Assembly (NCBI RefSeq): GCF_047675955.1
Contig: NW_027327637.1
Location: forward strand, 372,001-436,000
Length of the DNA: 64,000 nucleotides
Direction: 5' to 3'
Source of the DNA: Chlorocebus sabaeus
Taxonomy: Eukaryota; Chordata; Mammalia; Primates; Cercopithecidae
Position 1 is the first letter of the stretch. Every line of letters starts with the position of its first letter. The notes under the pieces were generated by a model. It saw nothing but the letters and a program-made list of their open reading frames with translations, had not been told where the DNA came from and searched no databases. This document shows, one piece after another, positions 48,801 through 61,338 of this stretch. The translations under genes and the position numbers were made by a program.

Positions 48801-51800
48801 TCTGTGTTCTCTTAATTCATCTCACAGAGTTACATCTTTACCTTCAAGAAGCCTTTCGCTAAGGCTGTTCTTGTGGAATTGGCAAAGGGATATTTGGAAG
48901 CCCATAGAGGGCTATGGTGAAAAAGGAAATATCTTCCGTTCAAAACTGGAAAGAAGCTTTCTGAGAAACTGCTCTGTGTTCTGTTAATTCATCTCACAGA
49001 GTTACATCTTTCCCTTCAAGAAGCCTTTCGCTAAGGCTGTTCTTGTGGAATTGGCAAAGGGATATTTGGAAGCCCATAGAGGGCTATGGTGAAAAAGGAA
49101 ATATCTTCCGTTCAAAACTGGAGAGAAGCTTTCTGAGAAACTGTTCTATGTTCTGTTAATTCATCTCACAGAGTTACATCTTTCCCTTCAAGAAGCCTTT
49201 CGCTAAGGCTGTTCTTGTGGAATTGGCAAAGGGATATTTGGAAGCCCATAGAGGGCTATGGTGAAAAAGGAAATATCTTTCGTTCAAAACTGGAAAGAAG
49301 CTTTCTGAGAAACTGCTCTGTGTTCTGTTAATTCATCTCACAGAGTTACATCTTTCCCTTCAAGAAGCCTTTCGCTAAGCCTGTTCTTGTGGAATTGGCA
49401 AAGGGATATTTCGAAGCCCATAGAGGGCTATGGTGAAAAAGGAAATATCTTCCTTTTAAAACTGGAAAGAAGCTTTCTGAGAAACTGCTCTGTGTTCTCT
49501 TAATTCATCTCACAGAGTTACATCTTTACCTTCAAGAAGCCTTTCGCTAAGGCTGTTCTTGTGGAATTGGCAAAGGGATATTTGGAAGCCCCTAGAGGGC
49601 TATGGTGAAAAAGGAAATATCTTCCGTTCAAAACTGGAAAGAAGCTTTCTGAGAAACTGCTCTGTGTTCTGTTAATTCATCTCACAGAGTTACATCTTTA
49701 TCTTCAAGAAGCCTTTCGCTAAGGCTGTTCTTGTGGAATTGGCAAAGGGATATTTGGAAGCCCATAGAGGGCTATGGTGAAAAAGGAAATATCTTCCGTT
49801 CAAAACTGGAAAGAAGCTTTCTGAGAAACTGCTCTGTGTTCTGTTAATTCATCTCACAGAGTTACATCTTTCCCTTCAAGAAGCCTTTCGCTAAGGCTGT
49901 TCTTGTGGAATTGGCAAAGGGATATTTGGAAGCCCATAGAGGGCTATGGTGAAAAAGGAAATATCTTCCGTTCAAAACTGGAGAGAAGCTTTCTGAGAAA
50001 CTGTTCTATGTTCTGTTAATTCATCTCACAGAGTTACATCTTTCCCTTCAAGAAGCCTTTCGCTAAGGCTGTTCTTGTGGAATTGGCAAAGGGATATTTG
50101 GAAGCCCATAGAGGGCTATGGTGAAAAAGGAAATATCTTTCGTTCAAAACTGGAAAGAAGCTTTCTGAGAAACTGCTCTGTGTTCTGTTAATTCATCTCA
50201 CAGTGTTACATCTTTCCCGTCAAGAAGCCTTTCGCTAAGGCTGTTCTTGTGGAATTGGCAAAGGGATATTTCGAAGCCCATAGAGGGCTATGGTGAAAAA
50301 GGAAATATCTTCCGTTCAAAACTGGAAAGAAGCTTTCTGAGAAACTGCTCTGTGTTCTGTTAATTCATCTCACAGAGTTACATCTTTACCTTCAAGAAGC
50401 CTTTCGCTAAGGCTGTTCTTGTGGAATTGGCAAAGGGATATTTGGAAGCCCATAGAGGGCTATGGTGAAAAAGGAAATATCTTCCGTTCAAAACTGGAAA
50501 GAAGCTTTCTGAGAAACTGCTCTGTGTTCTGTTAATTCATCTCACAGAGTTACATCTTTCCCTTCAAGAAGCCTTTCGCTAAGGCTGTTCTTGTGGAATT
50601 GGCAAAGGGATATTTGGAAGCCCATAGAGGGCTATGTTGAAAAAGGAAATATCTTCCGTTCAAAACTGGAAAGAAGCTTTCTGAGAAACTGCTCTGTGTT
50701 CTGTTAATTCATCTCACAGAGTTACATCTTTCCCTTCAAGAAGCCTTTCGCTAAGGCTGTTCTTGTGGAATTGGCAAAGGGATATTTGGAAGCCCATAGA
50801 GGGCTATGGTGAAAAAGGAAATATCTTTCGTTCAAAACTGGAAAGAAGCTTTCTGAGAAACTGCTCTGTGTTCTGTTAATTCATCTCACAGAGTTACATC
50901 TTTCCCTTCAAGAATCCTTTCGCTAAGCCTTTTCTTGTGGAATTGGCAAAGGGATATTTCGAAGCCCATAGAGGGCTATGGTGAAAAAGGAAATATCTTC
51001 CGTTCAAAACTGGAAAGAAGCTTTCTGAGAAACTGCTCTGTGTTCTCTTAATTCATCTCACAGAGTTACATCTTTACCTTTAAGAAGCCTTTCGCTAAGG
51101 CTGTTCTTGTGGAATTGGCAAAGGGATATTTGGAAGCCCATAGAGGGCTATGGTGAAAAAGGAAATATCTTCCGTTCAAAACTGGATAGAAGCTTTCTGA
51201 GAAACTGCTCTGTGTTCTGTTAATTCATCTCACAGAGTTACATCTTTCCCTTCAAGAAGTCTTTCGCTAAGGCTGTTCTTGTGGAATTGGCAAAGGGATA
51301 TTTGGAAGCCCATAGAGGGCTATGGTGAAAAAGGAAATATCTTCCGTTCAAAACTGGAAAGAAGCTTTCTGAGAAACTGCTCTGTGTTCTGTTAATTCAT
51401 CTCACAGAGTTACATCTTTAACTTCAAGAAGCCTTTCGCTAAGGCTGTTCTTGTGGAACTGGCAAAGGGATATTTGGAAGCCCATAGAGGGCTATGTTGA
51501 AAAAGGAAATATCTTCCGTTCAAAACTGGAAAGAAGCTTTCTGAGAAACTGCTCTGTGTTCTGTTAATTCATCTCACAGAGTTACATCTTTCCCTTCAGG
51601 AAGCCTTTCGCTAAGGCTGTTCCTGTGGAATTGGCAAAGGGATATTTGGAAGCCCATAGAGGGCTATGGTGAAAAAGGAAATATCTTCCGTTCAAAACTG
51701 GAAAGAAGCTTTCTGAGAAACTGCTCTGTGTTCTGTTAATTCATCTCACAGAGTTACATCTTTCCCTTCAAGAAGCCTTTCGCTAAGGCTGTTCTTGTGG

Positions 51801-53770
51801 AATTGGCAAAGGGATATTTGGAAGCCCATAGAGGGCTATGTTGAAAAAGGAAATATCTTCCGTTCAAAACTGGAAAGAAGCTTTCTGAGAAACTGCTCTG
51901 TGTTCTGTTAATTCATCTCAACGAGTTACATCTTTCCCTTCAAGAAGACTTTCGCTTAGGCTGTTCTTGTGGAATTGGCAAAGGGATATTTGGAAGCCCA
52001 TAGAGGGCTATGTTGAAAAAGGAAATATCTTCCGTTCAAAACTGGAAAGAAGCTTTCTGAGAAACTGCTCTGTGTTCTGTTAATTCATCTCACAGAGTTA
52101 CATCTTTAACTTCAAGAAGCCTTTCGCTAAGGCTGTTCTTGTGGAATTGGCAAAGGGATATTTGGAAGCCCATAGAGGGCTATGGAGAAAAAGGAAATAT
52201 CTTCCGTTCAAAACTGGAAAGAAGCTTTCTGAGAAACTGTTCTATGTTCTGTTAATTCATCTCACAGAGTTACATCTTTCCCTTCAAGAAGCCTTTCTCT
52301 AAGGCTGTTCTTGTGGAATTGGCAAAGGGATATTTGGAAGCCCATAGAGGGCTATGGTGAAAAAGGAAATATCTTCCGTTCAAAACTGGAAAGAAGCTTT
52401 CTGAGAAACTGCTCTGTGTTCTGTTAATTCATCTCACAGAGTTACATCTTTCCCTTCAAGAAGCCTTTCGCTAAGGCTGTTCTTGTGGAATTGGCAAAGA
52501 GATATTTGGAAGCCCATAGAGGGCTATGTTGAAAAAGGAAATATCTTCCGTTCAAAACTGGAAAGAAGCTTTCTGAGAAACTGCTCTGTGTTCTGTTAAT
52601 TCATCTCACAGAGTTACATCTTTCCCTTCAAGAAGCCTTTCGCTAAGGCTGTTCTTGTGGAATTGGCAAAGGGATATTTGGAAGCCCATAGAGGGCTATG
52701 GTGAAAAAGGAAATATCTTTCGTTCAAAACTGGAAAGAAGCTTTCTGAGAAACTGCTCTGTGTTCTGTTAATTCATCTCACAGAGTTACATCTTTCCCTT
52801 CAAGAAGCCTTTCGCTAAGACTGTTCTTGTGGAATTGGCAAAGGGATATTTCGAAGCCCATAGAGGGCTATGGTGAAAAAGGAAATATCTTCCGTTCAAA
52901 ACTGGAAAGAAGCTTTCTGAGAAACTGCTCTGTGTTCTCTTAATTCATCTCACAGAGTTACATCTTTACCTTCAAGAAGCCTTTCGCTAAGGCTGTTCTT
53001 GTGGAATTGGCAAAGGGATATTTGGAAGCCCATAGAGGGCTATGGTGAAAAAGGAAATATCTTCCGTTCAAAACTGGAAAGAAGCTTTCTGAGAAACTGC
53101 TCTGTGTTCTGTTAATTCATCTCACAGAGTTACATCTTTCCCTTCAAGAAGTCTTGCGCTAAGGCTGTTCTTGTGGAATTGGCAAAGGGATATTTGGAAG
53201 CCCATAGAGGGCTATGGTGAAAAATTAAATATCTTCCGTTCAAAACTGGAAAGAAGCTTTCTGAGAAACTGCTCTGTGTTCTGTTAATTCATCTCACAGA
53301 GTTACATCTTTAACTTCAAGAAGCCTTTCGCTAAGGCTGTTCTTGTGGAACTGGCAAAGGGATATTTGGAAGCCCATAGAGGGCTATGTTGAAAAAGGAA
53401 ATATCTTCCATTCAAAACTGGAAAGAAGCTTTCTGAGAAACTGCTCTGTGTTCTGTTAATTCATCTCACAGAGTTACATCTTTCCCTTCAGGAAGCCTTT
53501 CGCTAAGGCTGTTCTTGTGGAATTGGCAAAGGGATATTTGGAAGCCCATAGAGGGCTATGGTGAAAAAGGAAATATCTTCCGTTCAAAACTGGAAAGAAG
53601 CTTTCTGAGAAACTGCTCTGTGTTCTGTTAATTCATCTCACAGAGTTACATCTTTCCCTTCAAGAAGCCTTTCGCTAAGGCTGTTCTTGTGGAATTGGCA
53701 AAGGGATATTTGGAAGCCCATAGAGGGCTATGGTGAAAAAGGAAATATCTTCCGTTCAAAACTGGAAAGA
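45859..53770 (+). repeat. Higher-order repeat copy R3, 46 monomers (7912 bp)
   Basis: A longer relative of R1 and R2. It opens with a 5-mer series, then has the TTTCCCTAC pair (47579-47922), GAGTTGCATC near 48138 and the six monomers that R2 lacks. It adds about 13 monomers (48955-51190) before resuming at AAGTC, GAACTGGC, TTCAGGAAGCC, CTCAACGAG (51191-52050), TTTCTCTAAGG near 52294 and the second module at 53083-53942. All monomers are 172 bp. The opening series recurs at 53771, 7912 bp on (46 x 172). R3 lacks GGAATAGGC and AAATAACTTCC, so it is more distant from R1 and R2. Confidence 0.85.
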
Positions 53771-54974
53771 AGCTTTCTGAGAAACTGCTCTGTGTTCTGT
53801 TAATTCATCTCAACGAGTTACATCTTTCCCTTCAAGAAGACTTTCGCTTAGGCTGTTCTTGTGGAATTGGCAAAGGGATATTTGGAAGCCCATAGAGGGC
53901 TATGTTGAAAAAGGAAATATCTTCCGTTCAAAACTGGAAAGAAGCTTTCTGAGAAACTGCTCTGTGTTCTGTTAATTCATCTCACAGAGTTACATCTTTC
54001 CCTTCAAGAAGCCTTTCGCTAAGGCTGTTCTTGTGGAATTGGCAAAGGGATATTTGGAAGCCCATAGAGGGCTATGGAGAAAAAGGAACTATCTTCCGTT
54101 CAAAACTGGAAAGAAGCTTTCTGAGAAACTGTTCTATGTTCTGTTAATTCATCTCACAGAGTTACATCTTTCCCTTCAAGAAGCCTTTCGCTTAGGCTGT
54201 TCTTGTGGAATTGGCAAAGGGATATTTGGAAGCCCATAGAGGGCTATGGTGAAAAAGGAAATATCTTTCGTTCAAAACTTGAAAGAAGCTTTCTGAGAAA
54301 CTGCTCTGTGTTCTGTTAATTCATCTCACAGAGTTACATCTTTCCCTTCAAGAAGCCTTTCGCTAAGGCTGTTCTTGTGGAATTGGCAAAGGGATATTTG
54401 GAAGCCCATAGAGGGCTATGGTGAAAAAGGAAATATCTTCCGTTCAAAACTGGAAAGAAGCTTTCTGAGAAACTGCTCTGTGTTCTGTTAATTCATCTCA
54501 CAGAGTTACATCTTTCCCTTCAAGAAGCCTTTCGCTAAGGCTGTTCTTGTGGAATTGGCAAAGGGATATTTGGAAGCCCATAGAGGGCTATGGAGAAAAA
54601 GGAAGTATCTTCCGTTCAAAACTGGAAAGAAGCTTTCTGAGAAACTGTTCTATGTTCTGTTAATTCATCTCACAGAGTTACATCTTTCCCTTCAAGAAGC
54701 CTTTCGCTAAGGCTGTTCTTGTGGAATTGGCAAAGGGATATTTGGAAGCCCATAGAGGGCTATGGTGAAAAAGGAAATATCTTTCGTTCAAAACTGGAAA
54801 GAAGCTTTCTGAGAAACTGCTCTGTGTTCTGTTAATTCATCTCACAGAGTTACATCTTTCCCTTCAAGAAGCCTTTCGCTAAGGCTGTTCTTGTGTAATT
54901 GGCAAAGGGATATTTGGAAGCCCATAGAGGGCTATGGTGAAAAAGGAAATATCTTCCGTTCAAAACTGGAAAGA
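53771..54974 (+). repeat. Seven monomers opening a fourth R-type unit (M313-M319)
   Basis: The series CTCAACGAG with CTATGTT, CTATGGAG, GTTCTATG with CTTAGG and AAACTTGAAAG, plain, repeats the opening of R3 (45859). CTATGGAG with GAAGTATC, GTTCTATG with ATCTTTCG, and GTGTAATTGG then repeat the opening of R1 and R2. It then passes into the TTTCCCTAC pair that starts the next period. One private change is GGAACTATC near 54087. Confidence 0.84.
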
Positions 54975-57900
54975 AGTTTTCTGAGAAACTGCTCTGTGTT
55001 CTCTTAATTCATCTCACAGAGTTACATCTTTCCCTACAAGAAGCCTTTCGCTTAGGCTGTTCTTGTGGAATTGGCAAAGGGATATTTGGAAGCCCATAGA
55101 GGGCTATGGTGAAAAAGGAAATATCTTCCGTTCAAAACTGGAAAGAAGTTTTCTGAGAAACTGCTCTGTGTTCTGTTAATTCATCTCACAAAGTTACATC
55201 TTTCCCTACAAGAAGCCTTTCGCTTAGGCTGTTCTTGTGGAATTGGCAAAGGGATATTTGGAAGCCCATAGAGGGCTATGGTGAAAAAGGAAATATCTTC
55301 CGTTCAAAACTGGAAAGAAGCTTTCTGAGAAACTGCTCTGTGTTCTGTTAATTCATCTCACAGAGTTACATCTTTCCCTTCAAGAAGCCTTTCGCTAAGG
55401 CTGTTCTTGTGGAATTGGCAAAGGGATATTTGGAAGCCCATAGAGGGCTATGGTGAAAAAGGAAATATCTTCCGTTCAAAACTGGAAAGAAGCTTTCTGA
55501 GAAACTGCTCTGTGTTCTGTTAATTCATCTCACAGAGTTACATCTTTCCTTTCAAGAAGCCTTTCGCTAACGCTGTTCTTGTGGAATTGGCAAAGGGATA
55601 TTTGGAAGCCCATAGAGGGCTATGGTGAAAAAGGAAATATCTTCCGTTCAAAACTGGAAAGAAGCTTTCTGAGAAACTGCTCTGTGTTCTGTTAATTCAT
55701 CTCACCGAGATACATCTTTCCCTTCAAGAAGCCTTTCGCTAAGGCTGTTCTTGTGGAATTGGCAAAGGGATATTTGGAAGCCCATAGAGGGCTATGGTGA
55801 AAAAGGAAATATCTTCCGTTCAAAACTGGAAAGAAGCTTTCTGAGAAACTGCTCTGTGTTCTGTTAATTCATCTCTCAGAGTTACATCTTTCCCTTCAAG
55901 AAGCCTTTCGCTAAGGCTGTTCTTGTGGAATTGGCAAAGGGATATTTGGAAGCCCATAGAGGGCTATGGTGAAAAAGGAAATATCTTCCGTTCAAAACTG
56001 GAGAGAAGCTTTCTGAGAAACTGTTCTATGTTCTGTTAATTCATCTCACAGAGTTACATCTTTCCCTTCAAGAAGCCTTTCGCTAAGGTTGTTCTTGTGG
56101 AATTGGCAAAGGGATATTTGGAAGCCCAAAGAGGGCTATGGTGAAAAAGGAAATATCTTCCGTTCAAAACTGGAAAGAAGCTTTCTGAGAAACTGCTCTG
56201 TGTTCTCTTAATTCATCTCACAGAGTTACATCTTTAACTTCAAGAAGCCTTTCGCTAAGGCTGTTCTTGTGGAATTGGCAAAGGGATATTTGGAAGCCCA
56301 TAGAGGGCTATGGTGAAAAAGGAAATAACTTCCGTTCAAAACTGGAAAGAAGCTTTCTGAGAAACTGCTCTGTGTTCTGTTAATTCATCTCACAGAGTTA
56401 CATCTTTCCCTTCAAGAAGCCTTTCGCTAAGGCTGTTCTTGTGGAATTGGCAAAGGGATATTTGGAAGCCCTTAGAGGGCTATGGTGAAAAAGGAAATAT
56501 CTTCCGTTCAAAACTGGAAAGAAGCTTTCTGAGAAACTGCTCTGTGTTCTGTTAATTCATCTCACAGAGTTACATCTTTCCCTTCAAGAAGCCTTTCGCT
56601 AAGGCTGTTCTTGTGGAATTGGCAAAGGGATATTTGGAAGCCCATAGAGGGCTATGGTGAAAAAGGAAATATCTTCCGTTCAAAACTGGAAAGAAGCTTT
56701 CTGAGAAACTGCTCTGTGTTCTGTTAATTCATCTCACAGAGTTACATCTTTAACTTCAAGAAGCCTTTCGCTAAGGCTGTTCTTGTGGAATTGGCAAAGG
56801 GATATTTGGAAGCCCATAGAGGGCTATGGAGAAAAAGGAAATATCTTCCGTTCAAAACTGGAAAGAAGCTTTCTGAGAAACTGTTCTATGTTCTGTTAAT
56901 TCATCTCACAGAGTTACATCTTTCCCTTCAAGAAGCCTTTCGCTTAGGCTGTTCTTGTGGAATTGGCAAAGGGATATTTGGAAGCCCATAGAGGGCTATG
57001 GTGAAAAAGGAAATATCTTTCGTTCAAAACTGGAAAGAAGCTTTCTGAGAAACTGCTCTGTGTTCTGTTAATTCATCTCACAGAGTTACATCTTTCCCTT
57101 CAAGAAGCCTTTCGCTAAGGCTGTTCTTGTGGAATTGGCAAAGGGATATTTGGAAGCCCATAGAGGGCTATGGTGAAAAAGGAAATATCTTCCGTTCAAA
57201 ACTGGAAAGAAGCTTTCTGAGAAACTGCTCTGTGTTCTGTTAATTCATCTCACAGAGTTACATCTATCCTTTCAAGAAGCCTTTCGCTAACGCTGTTCTT
57301 GTGGAATTGGCAAAGGGATATTTGGAAGACCATAGAGGGCTACGGTGAAAAAGGAAATATCTTCCGTTCAAAACTGGAAAGAAGCTTTCTGAGAAACTGC
57401 TCTGTGTTCTGTTAATTCATCTCACAGAGTTACATCTTTCCCTTCAAGAAGCCTTTCGCTAAGGCTGTTCTTGTGGAATTGGCAAAGGGATATTTGGAAG
57501 CCCATAGAGGGCTATGGAGAAAAAGGAAATATCTTCCGTTCAAAACTGGAAAGAAGCTTTCTGAGAAACTGTTCTATGTTCTGTTAATTCATCTCACAGA
57601 GTTACATCTTTCCCTTCAAGAAGCCTTTCGCTTAGGCTGTTCTTGTGGAATTGGCAAAGGGATATTTGGAAGCCCATAGAGGGCTATGGTGAAAAAGGAA
57701 ATATCTTTCGTTCAAAACTTGAAAGAAGCTTTCTGAGAAACTGCTCTGTGTTCTGTTAATTCATCTCACAGAGTTACATCTTTCCCTTCAAGAAGCCTTT
57801 CGCTAAGGCTGTTCTTGTGGAATTGGCAAAGGGATATTTGGAAGCCCATAGAGGGCTATGGTGAAAAAGGAAATATCTTCCGTTCAAAACTGGAAAGAAG

Positions 57901-59102
57901 GTTTCTGAGAAACTGCTCTGCGTTCTGTTAATTCATCTCACAGAGTTACATCTTTCCCTTCAAGAAGCCTTTCGCTAAGGCTGTTCTTGTGGAATTGGCA
58001 AAGGGATATTTGGAAGCCCATAGAGGGCTATGTTGAAAAAGGAAATATCTTCCGTTCAAAACTGGAAAGAAGCTTTCTGAGAAACTGCTCTGTGTTCTGT
58101 TAATTCATCTCAACGAGTTACATCTTTCCCTTCAAGAAGACTTTCGCTTAGGCTGTTCTTGTGGAATTGGCAAAGGGATATTTGGAAGCCCATAGAGGGC
58201 TATGGAGAAAAAGGAAATATCTTCCGTTCAAAACTGGAAAGAAGCTTTCTGAGAAACTGCTCTGTGTTCTGTTAATTCATCTCACAGAGTTACATCTTTC
58301 CCTTCAAGAAGCCTTTCGCTAAGGCTGTTCTTGTGGAATTGGCAAAGGGATATTTGGAAGCCCATAGAGGGCTATGGAGAAAAAGGAAGTATCTTCCGTT
58401 CAAAACTGGAAAGAAGCTTTCTGAGAAACTGTTCTATGTTCTGTTAATTCATCTCACAGAGTTACATCTTTCCCTTCAAGAAGCCTTTCGCTAAGGCTGT
58501 TCTTGTGGAATTGGCAAAGGGATATTTGGAAGCCCATAGAGGGCTATGGTGTAAAAGGAAATATCTTTCGTTCAAAACTGGAAAGAAGCTTTCTGAGAAA
58601 CTGCTCTGTGTTCTGTTAATTCATCTCACAGAGTTACATCTTTCCCTTCAAGAAGCCTTTCGCTAAGGCTGTTCTTGTGGAATTGGCAAAGGGATATTTG
58701 GAAGCCCATAGAGGGCTATGGTGAAAAAGGAAATATCTTCCGTTCAAAACTGGAAAAAAGCTTTCTGAGAAACTGCTCTGTGTTCTGTTAATTCATCTCA
58801 CAGAGTTACATCTTTCCCTTCAAGAAGCCTTTCGCTAAGGCTGTTCTTGTGGAATTGGCAAAGGGATATTTGGAAGCCCATAGAGGGCTATGGTGAAAAA
58901 GGAAATATGTTCCGTTCAAAACTGGAAAGAAGCTTTCTGAGAAACTGCTCTGTGTTCTGTTAATTCATCTCACAGAGTTACATCTTTCCCTTCAAGAAGC
59001 CTTTCGCTAAGGCTGTTCTTGTGGAATTGGCAAAGGGATATTTGGAAGCCCATAGAGGGCTATGGTGAAAAAGGAAATATCTTCCGTTCAAAACTGGAAA
59101 GA
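54975..59102 (+). repeat. Higher-order repeat copy S1, 24 monomers (4128 bp)
   Basis: Opening markers are the TTTCCCTAC-CTTAGG pair, plain, CTAACGCTG, CTCACCGAGATAC (55701), GGAGAG, GTTCTATG with AAGGTTG and GCCCAAAGAGG, GTTCTCTTA with TTTAAC and AAATAACTTCC, GCCCTTAGAGG (56471), plain, TTTAAC with CTATGGAG. CTCACCGAGATAC recurs 4128 bp later (59829) and CCTTAG 4128 bp later (60599), exactly 24 x 172. The second half includes AAACTTGAAAG, a CTCAACGAG monomer (58071) and GAAGTATC, resembling the R opening. No 171-bp monomer is present. Confidence 0.88.
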
Positions 59103-61338
59103 AGTTTTCTGAGAAACTGCTCTGTGTTCTGTTAATTCATCTCACAGAGTTACATCTTTCCCTACAAGAAGCCTTTCGCTTAGGCTGTTCTTGTGGAATT
59201 GGCAAAGGGATATTTGGAAGCCCATAGAGGGCTATGGTGAAAAAGGAAATATCTTCCGTTCAAAACTGGAAAGAAGTTTTCTGAGAAACTGCTCTGTGTT
59301 CTGTTAATTCATCTCACAGAGTTACATCTTTCCCTACAAGAAGCCTTTCGCTTAGGCTGTTCTTGTGGAATTGGCAAAGGGATATTTGGAAGCCCATAGA
59401 GGGCTATGGTGAAAAAGGAAATATCTTCCGTTCAAAACTGGAAAGAAGCTTTCTGAGAAACTGCTCTGTGTTCTGTTAATTCATCTCACAGAGTTACATC
59501 TTTCCCTTCAAGAAGCCTTTCGCTAAGGCTGTTCTTGTGGAATTGGCAAAGGGATATTTGGAAGCCCATAGAGGGCTATGGTGAAAAAGGAAATATCTTC
59601 CGTTCAAAACTGGAAAGAAGCTTTCTGAGAAACTGCTCTGTGTTCTGTTAATTCATCTCACAGAGTTACATCTTTCCTTTCAAGAAGCCTTTCGCTAACG
59701 CTGTTCTTGTGGAATTGGCAAAGGGATATTTGGAAGCCCATAGAGGGCTATGGTGAAAAAGGAAATATCTTCCGTTCAAAACTGGAAAGAAGCTTTCTGA
59801 GAAACTGCTCTGTGTTCTGTTAATTCATCTCACCGAGATACATCTTTCCCTTCAAGAAGCCTTTCGCTAAGGCTGTTCTTGTGGAATTGGCAAAGGGATA
59901 TTTGGAAGCCCATAGAGGGCTATGGTGAAAAAGGAAATATCTTCCGTTCAAAACTGGAAAGAAGCTTTCTGAGAAACTGCTCTGTGTTCTGTTAATTCAT
60001 CTCACAGAGTTACATCTTTCCCTTCAAGAAGCCTTTCGCTAAGGCTGTTCTTGTGGAATTGGCAAAGGGATATTTGGAAGCCCATAGAGGGCTATGGTGA
60101 AAAAGGAAATATCTTCCGTTCAAAACTGGAGAGAAGCTTTCTGAGAAACTGTTCTATGTTCTGTTAATTCATCTCACAGAGTTACATCTTTCCCTTCAAG
60201 AAGCCATTCGCTAAGGTTGTTCTTGTGGAATTGGCAAAGGGATATTTGGAAGCCCAAAGAGGGCTATGGTGAAAAAGGAAATATCTTCCGTTCAAAACTG
60301 GAAAGAAGCTTTCTGAGAAACTGCTCTGTGTTCTCTTAATTCATCTCACAGAGTTACATCTTTAACTTCAAGAAGCCTTTCGCTAAGGCTGTTCTTGTGG
60401 AATTGGCAAAGGGATATTTGGAAGCCCATAGAGGGCTATGGTGAAAAAGGAAATAACTTCCGTTCAAAACTGGAAAGAAGCTTTCTGAGAAACTGCTCTG
60501 TGTTCTGTTAATTCATCTCACAGAGTTACATCTTTCCCTTCAAGAAGCCTTTCGCTAAGGCTGTTCTTGTGGAATTGGCAAAGGGATATTTGGAAGCCCT
60601 TAGAGGGCTATGGTGAAAAAGGAAATATCTTCCGTTCAAAACTGGAAAGAAGCTTTCTGAGAAACTGCTCTGTGTTCTGTTAATTCATCTCACAGAGTTA
60701 CATCTTTAACTTCAAGAAGCCTTTCGCTAAGGCTGTTCTTGTGGAATTGGCAAAGGGATATTTGGAAGCCCATAGAGGGCTATGGAGAAAAAGGAAATAT
60801 CTTCCGTTCAAAACTGGAAAGAAGCTTTCTGAGAAACTGTTCTATGTTCTGTTAATTCATCTCACAGAGTTACATCTTTCCCTTCAAGAAGCCTTTCGCT
60901 TAGGCTGTTCTTGTGGAATTGGCAAAGGGATATTTGGAAGCCCATAGAGGGCTATGGTGAAAAAGGAAATATCTTCCGTTCAAAACTGGAAAAAAGCTTT
61001 CTGAGAAACTGCTCTGTGTTCTGTTAATTCATCTCACAGAGTTACATCTTTCCCTTCAAGAAGCCTTTCGCTAAGGCTGTTCTTGTGGAATTGGCAAAGG
61101 GATATTTGGAAGCCCATAGAGGGCTATGGTGAAAAAGGAAATATCTTCCGTTCAAAACTGGAAAGAAGCTTTCTGAGAAACTGCTCTGTGTTCTGTTAAT
61201 TCATCTCACAGAGTTACATCTTTCCCTTCAAGAAGCCTTTCGCTAAGGCTGTTCTTGTGGAATTGGCAAAGGGATATTTGGAAGCCCATAGAGGGCTATG
61301 GTGAAAAAGGAAATATCTTCCGTTCAAAACAGGAAAGA
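59103..61338 (+). repeat. Higher-order repeat copy S2, 13 monomers (2236 bp)
   Basis: It begins as S1 (TTTCCCTAC pair, plain, CTAACGCTG, CTCACCGAGATAC, GGAGAG, GTTCTATG with AAGGTTG, GTTCTCTTA with AAATAACTTCC, GCCCTTAGAGG) but lacks the plain monomer equivalent to 56523-56694. The offset therefore drops from 24 to 23 monomers after GCCCTTAGAGG. It ends with GAAGTTTTC, which introduces a new TTTCCCTAC pair at 61339. A private change is AAGCCATTCG near 60203. Confidence 0.86.
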
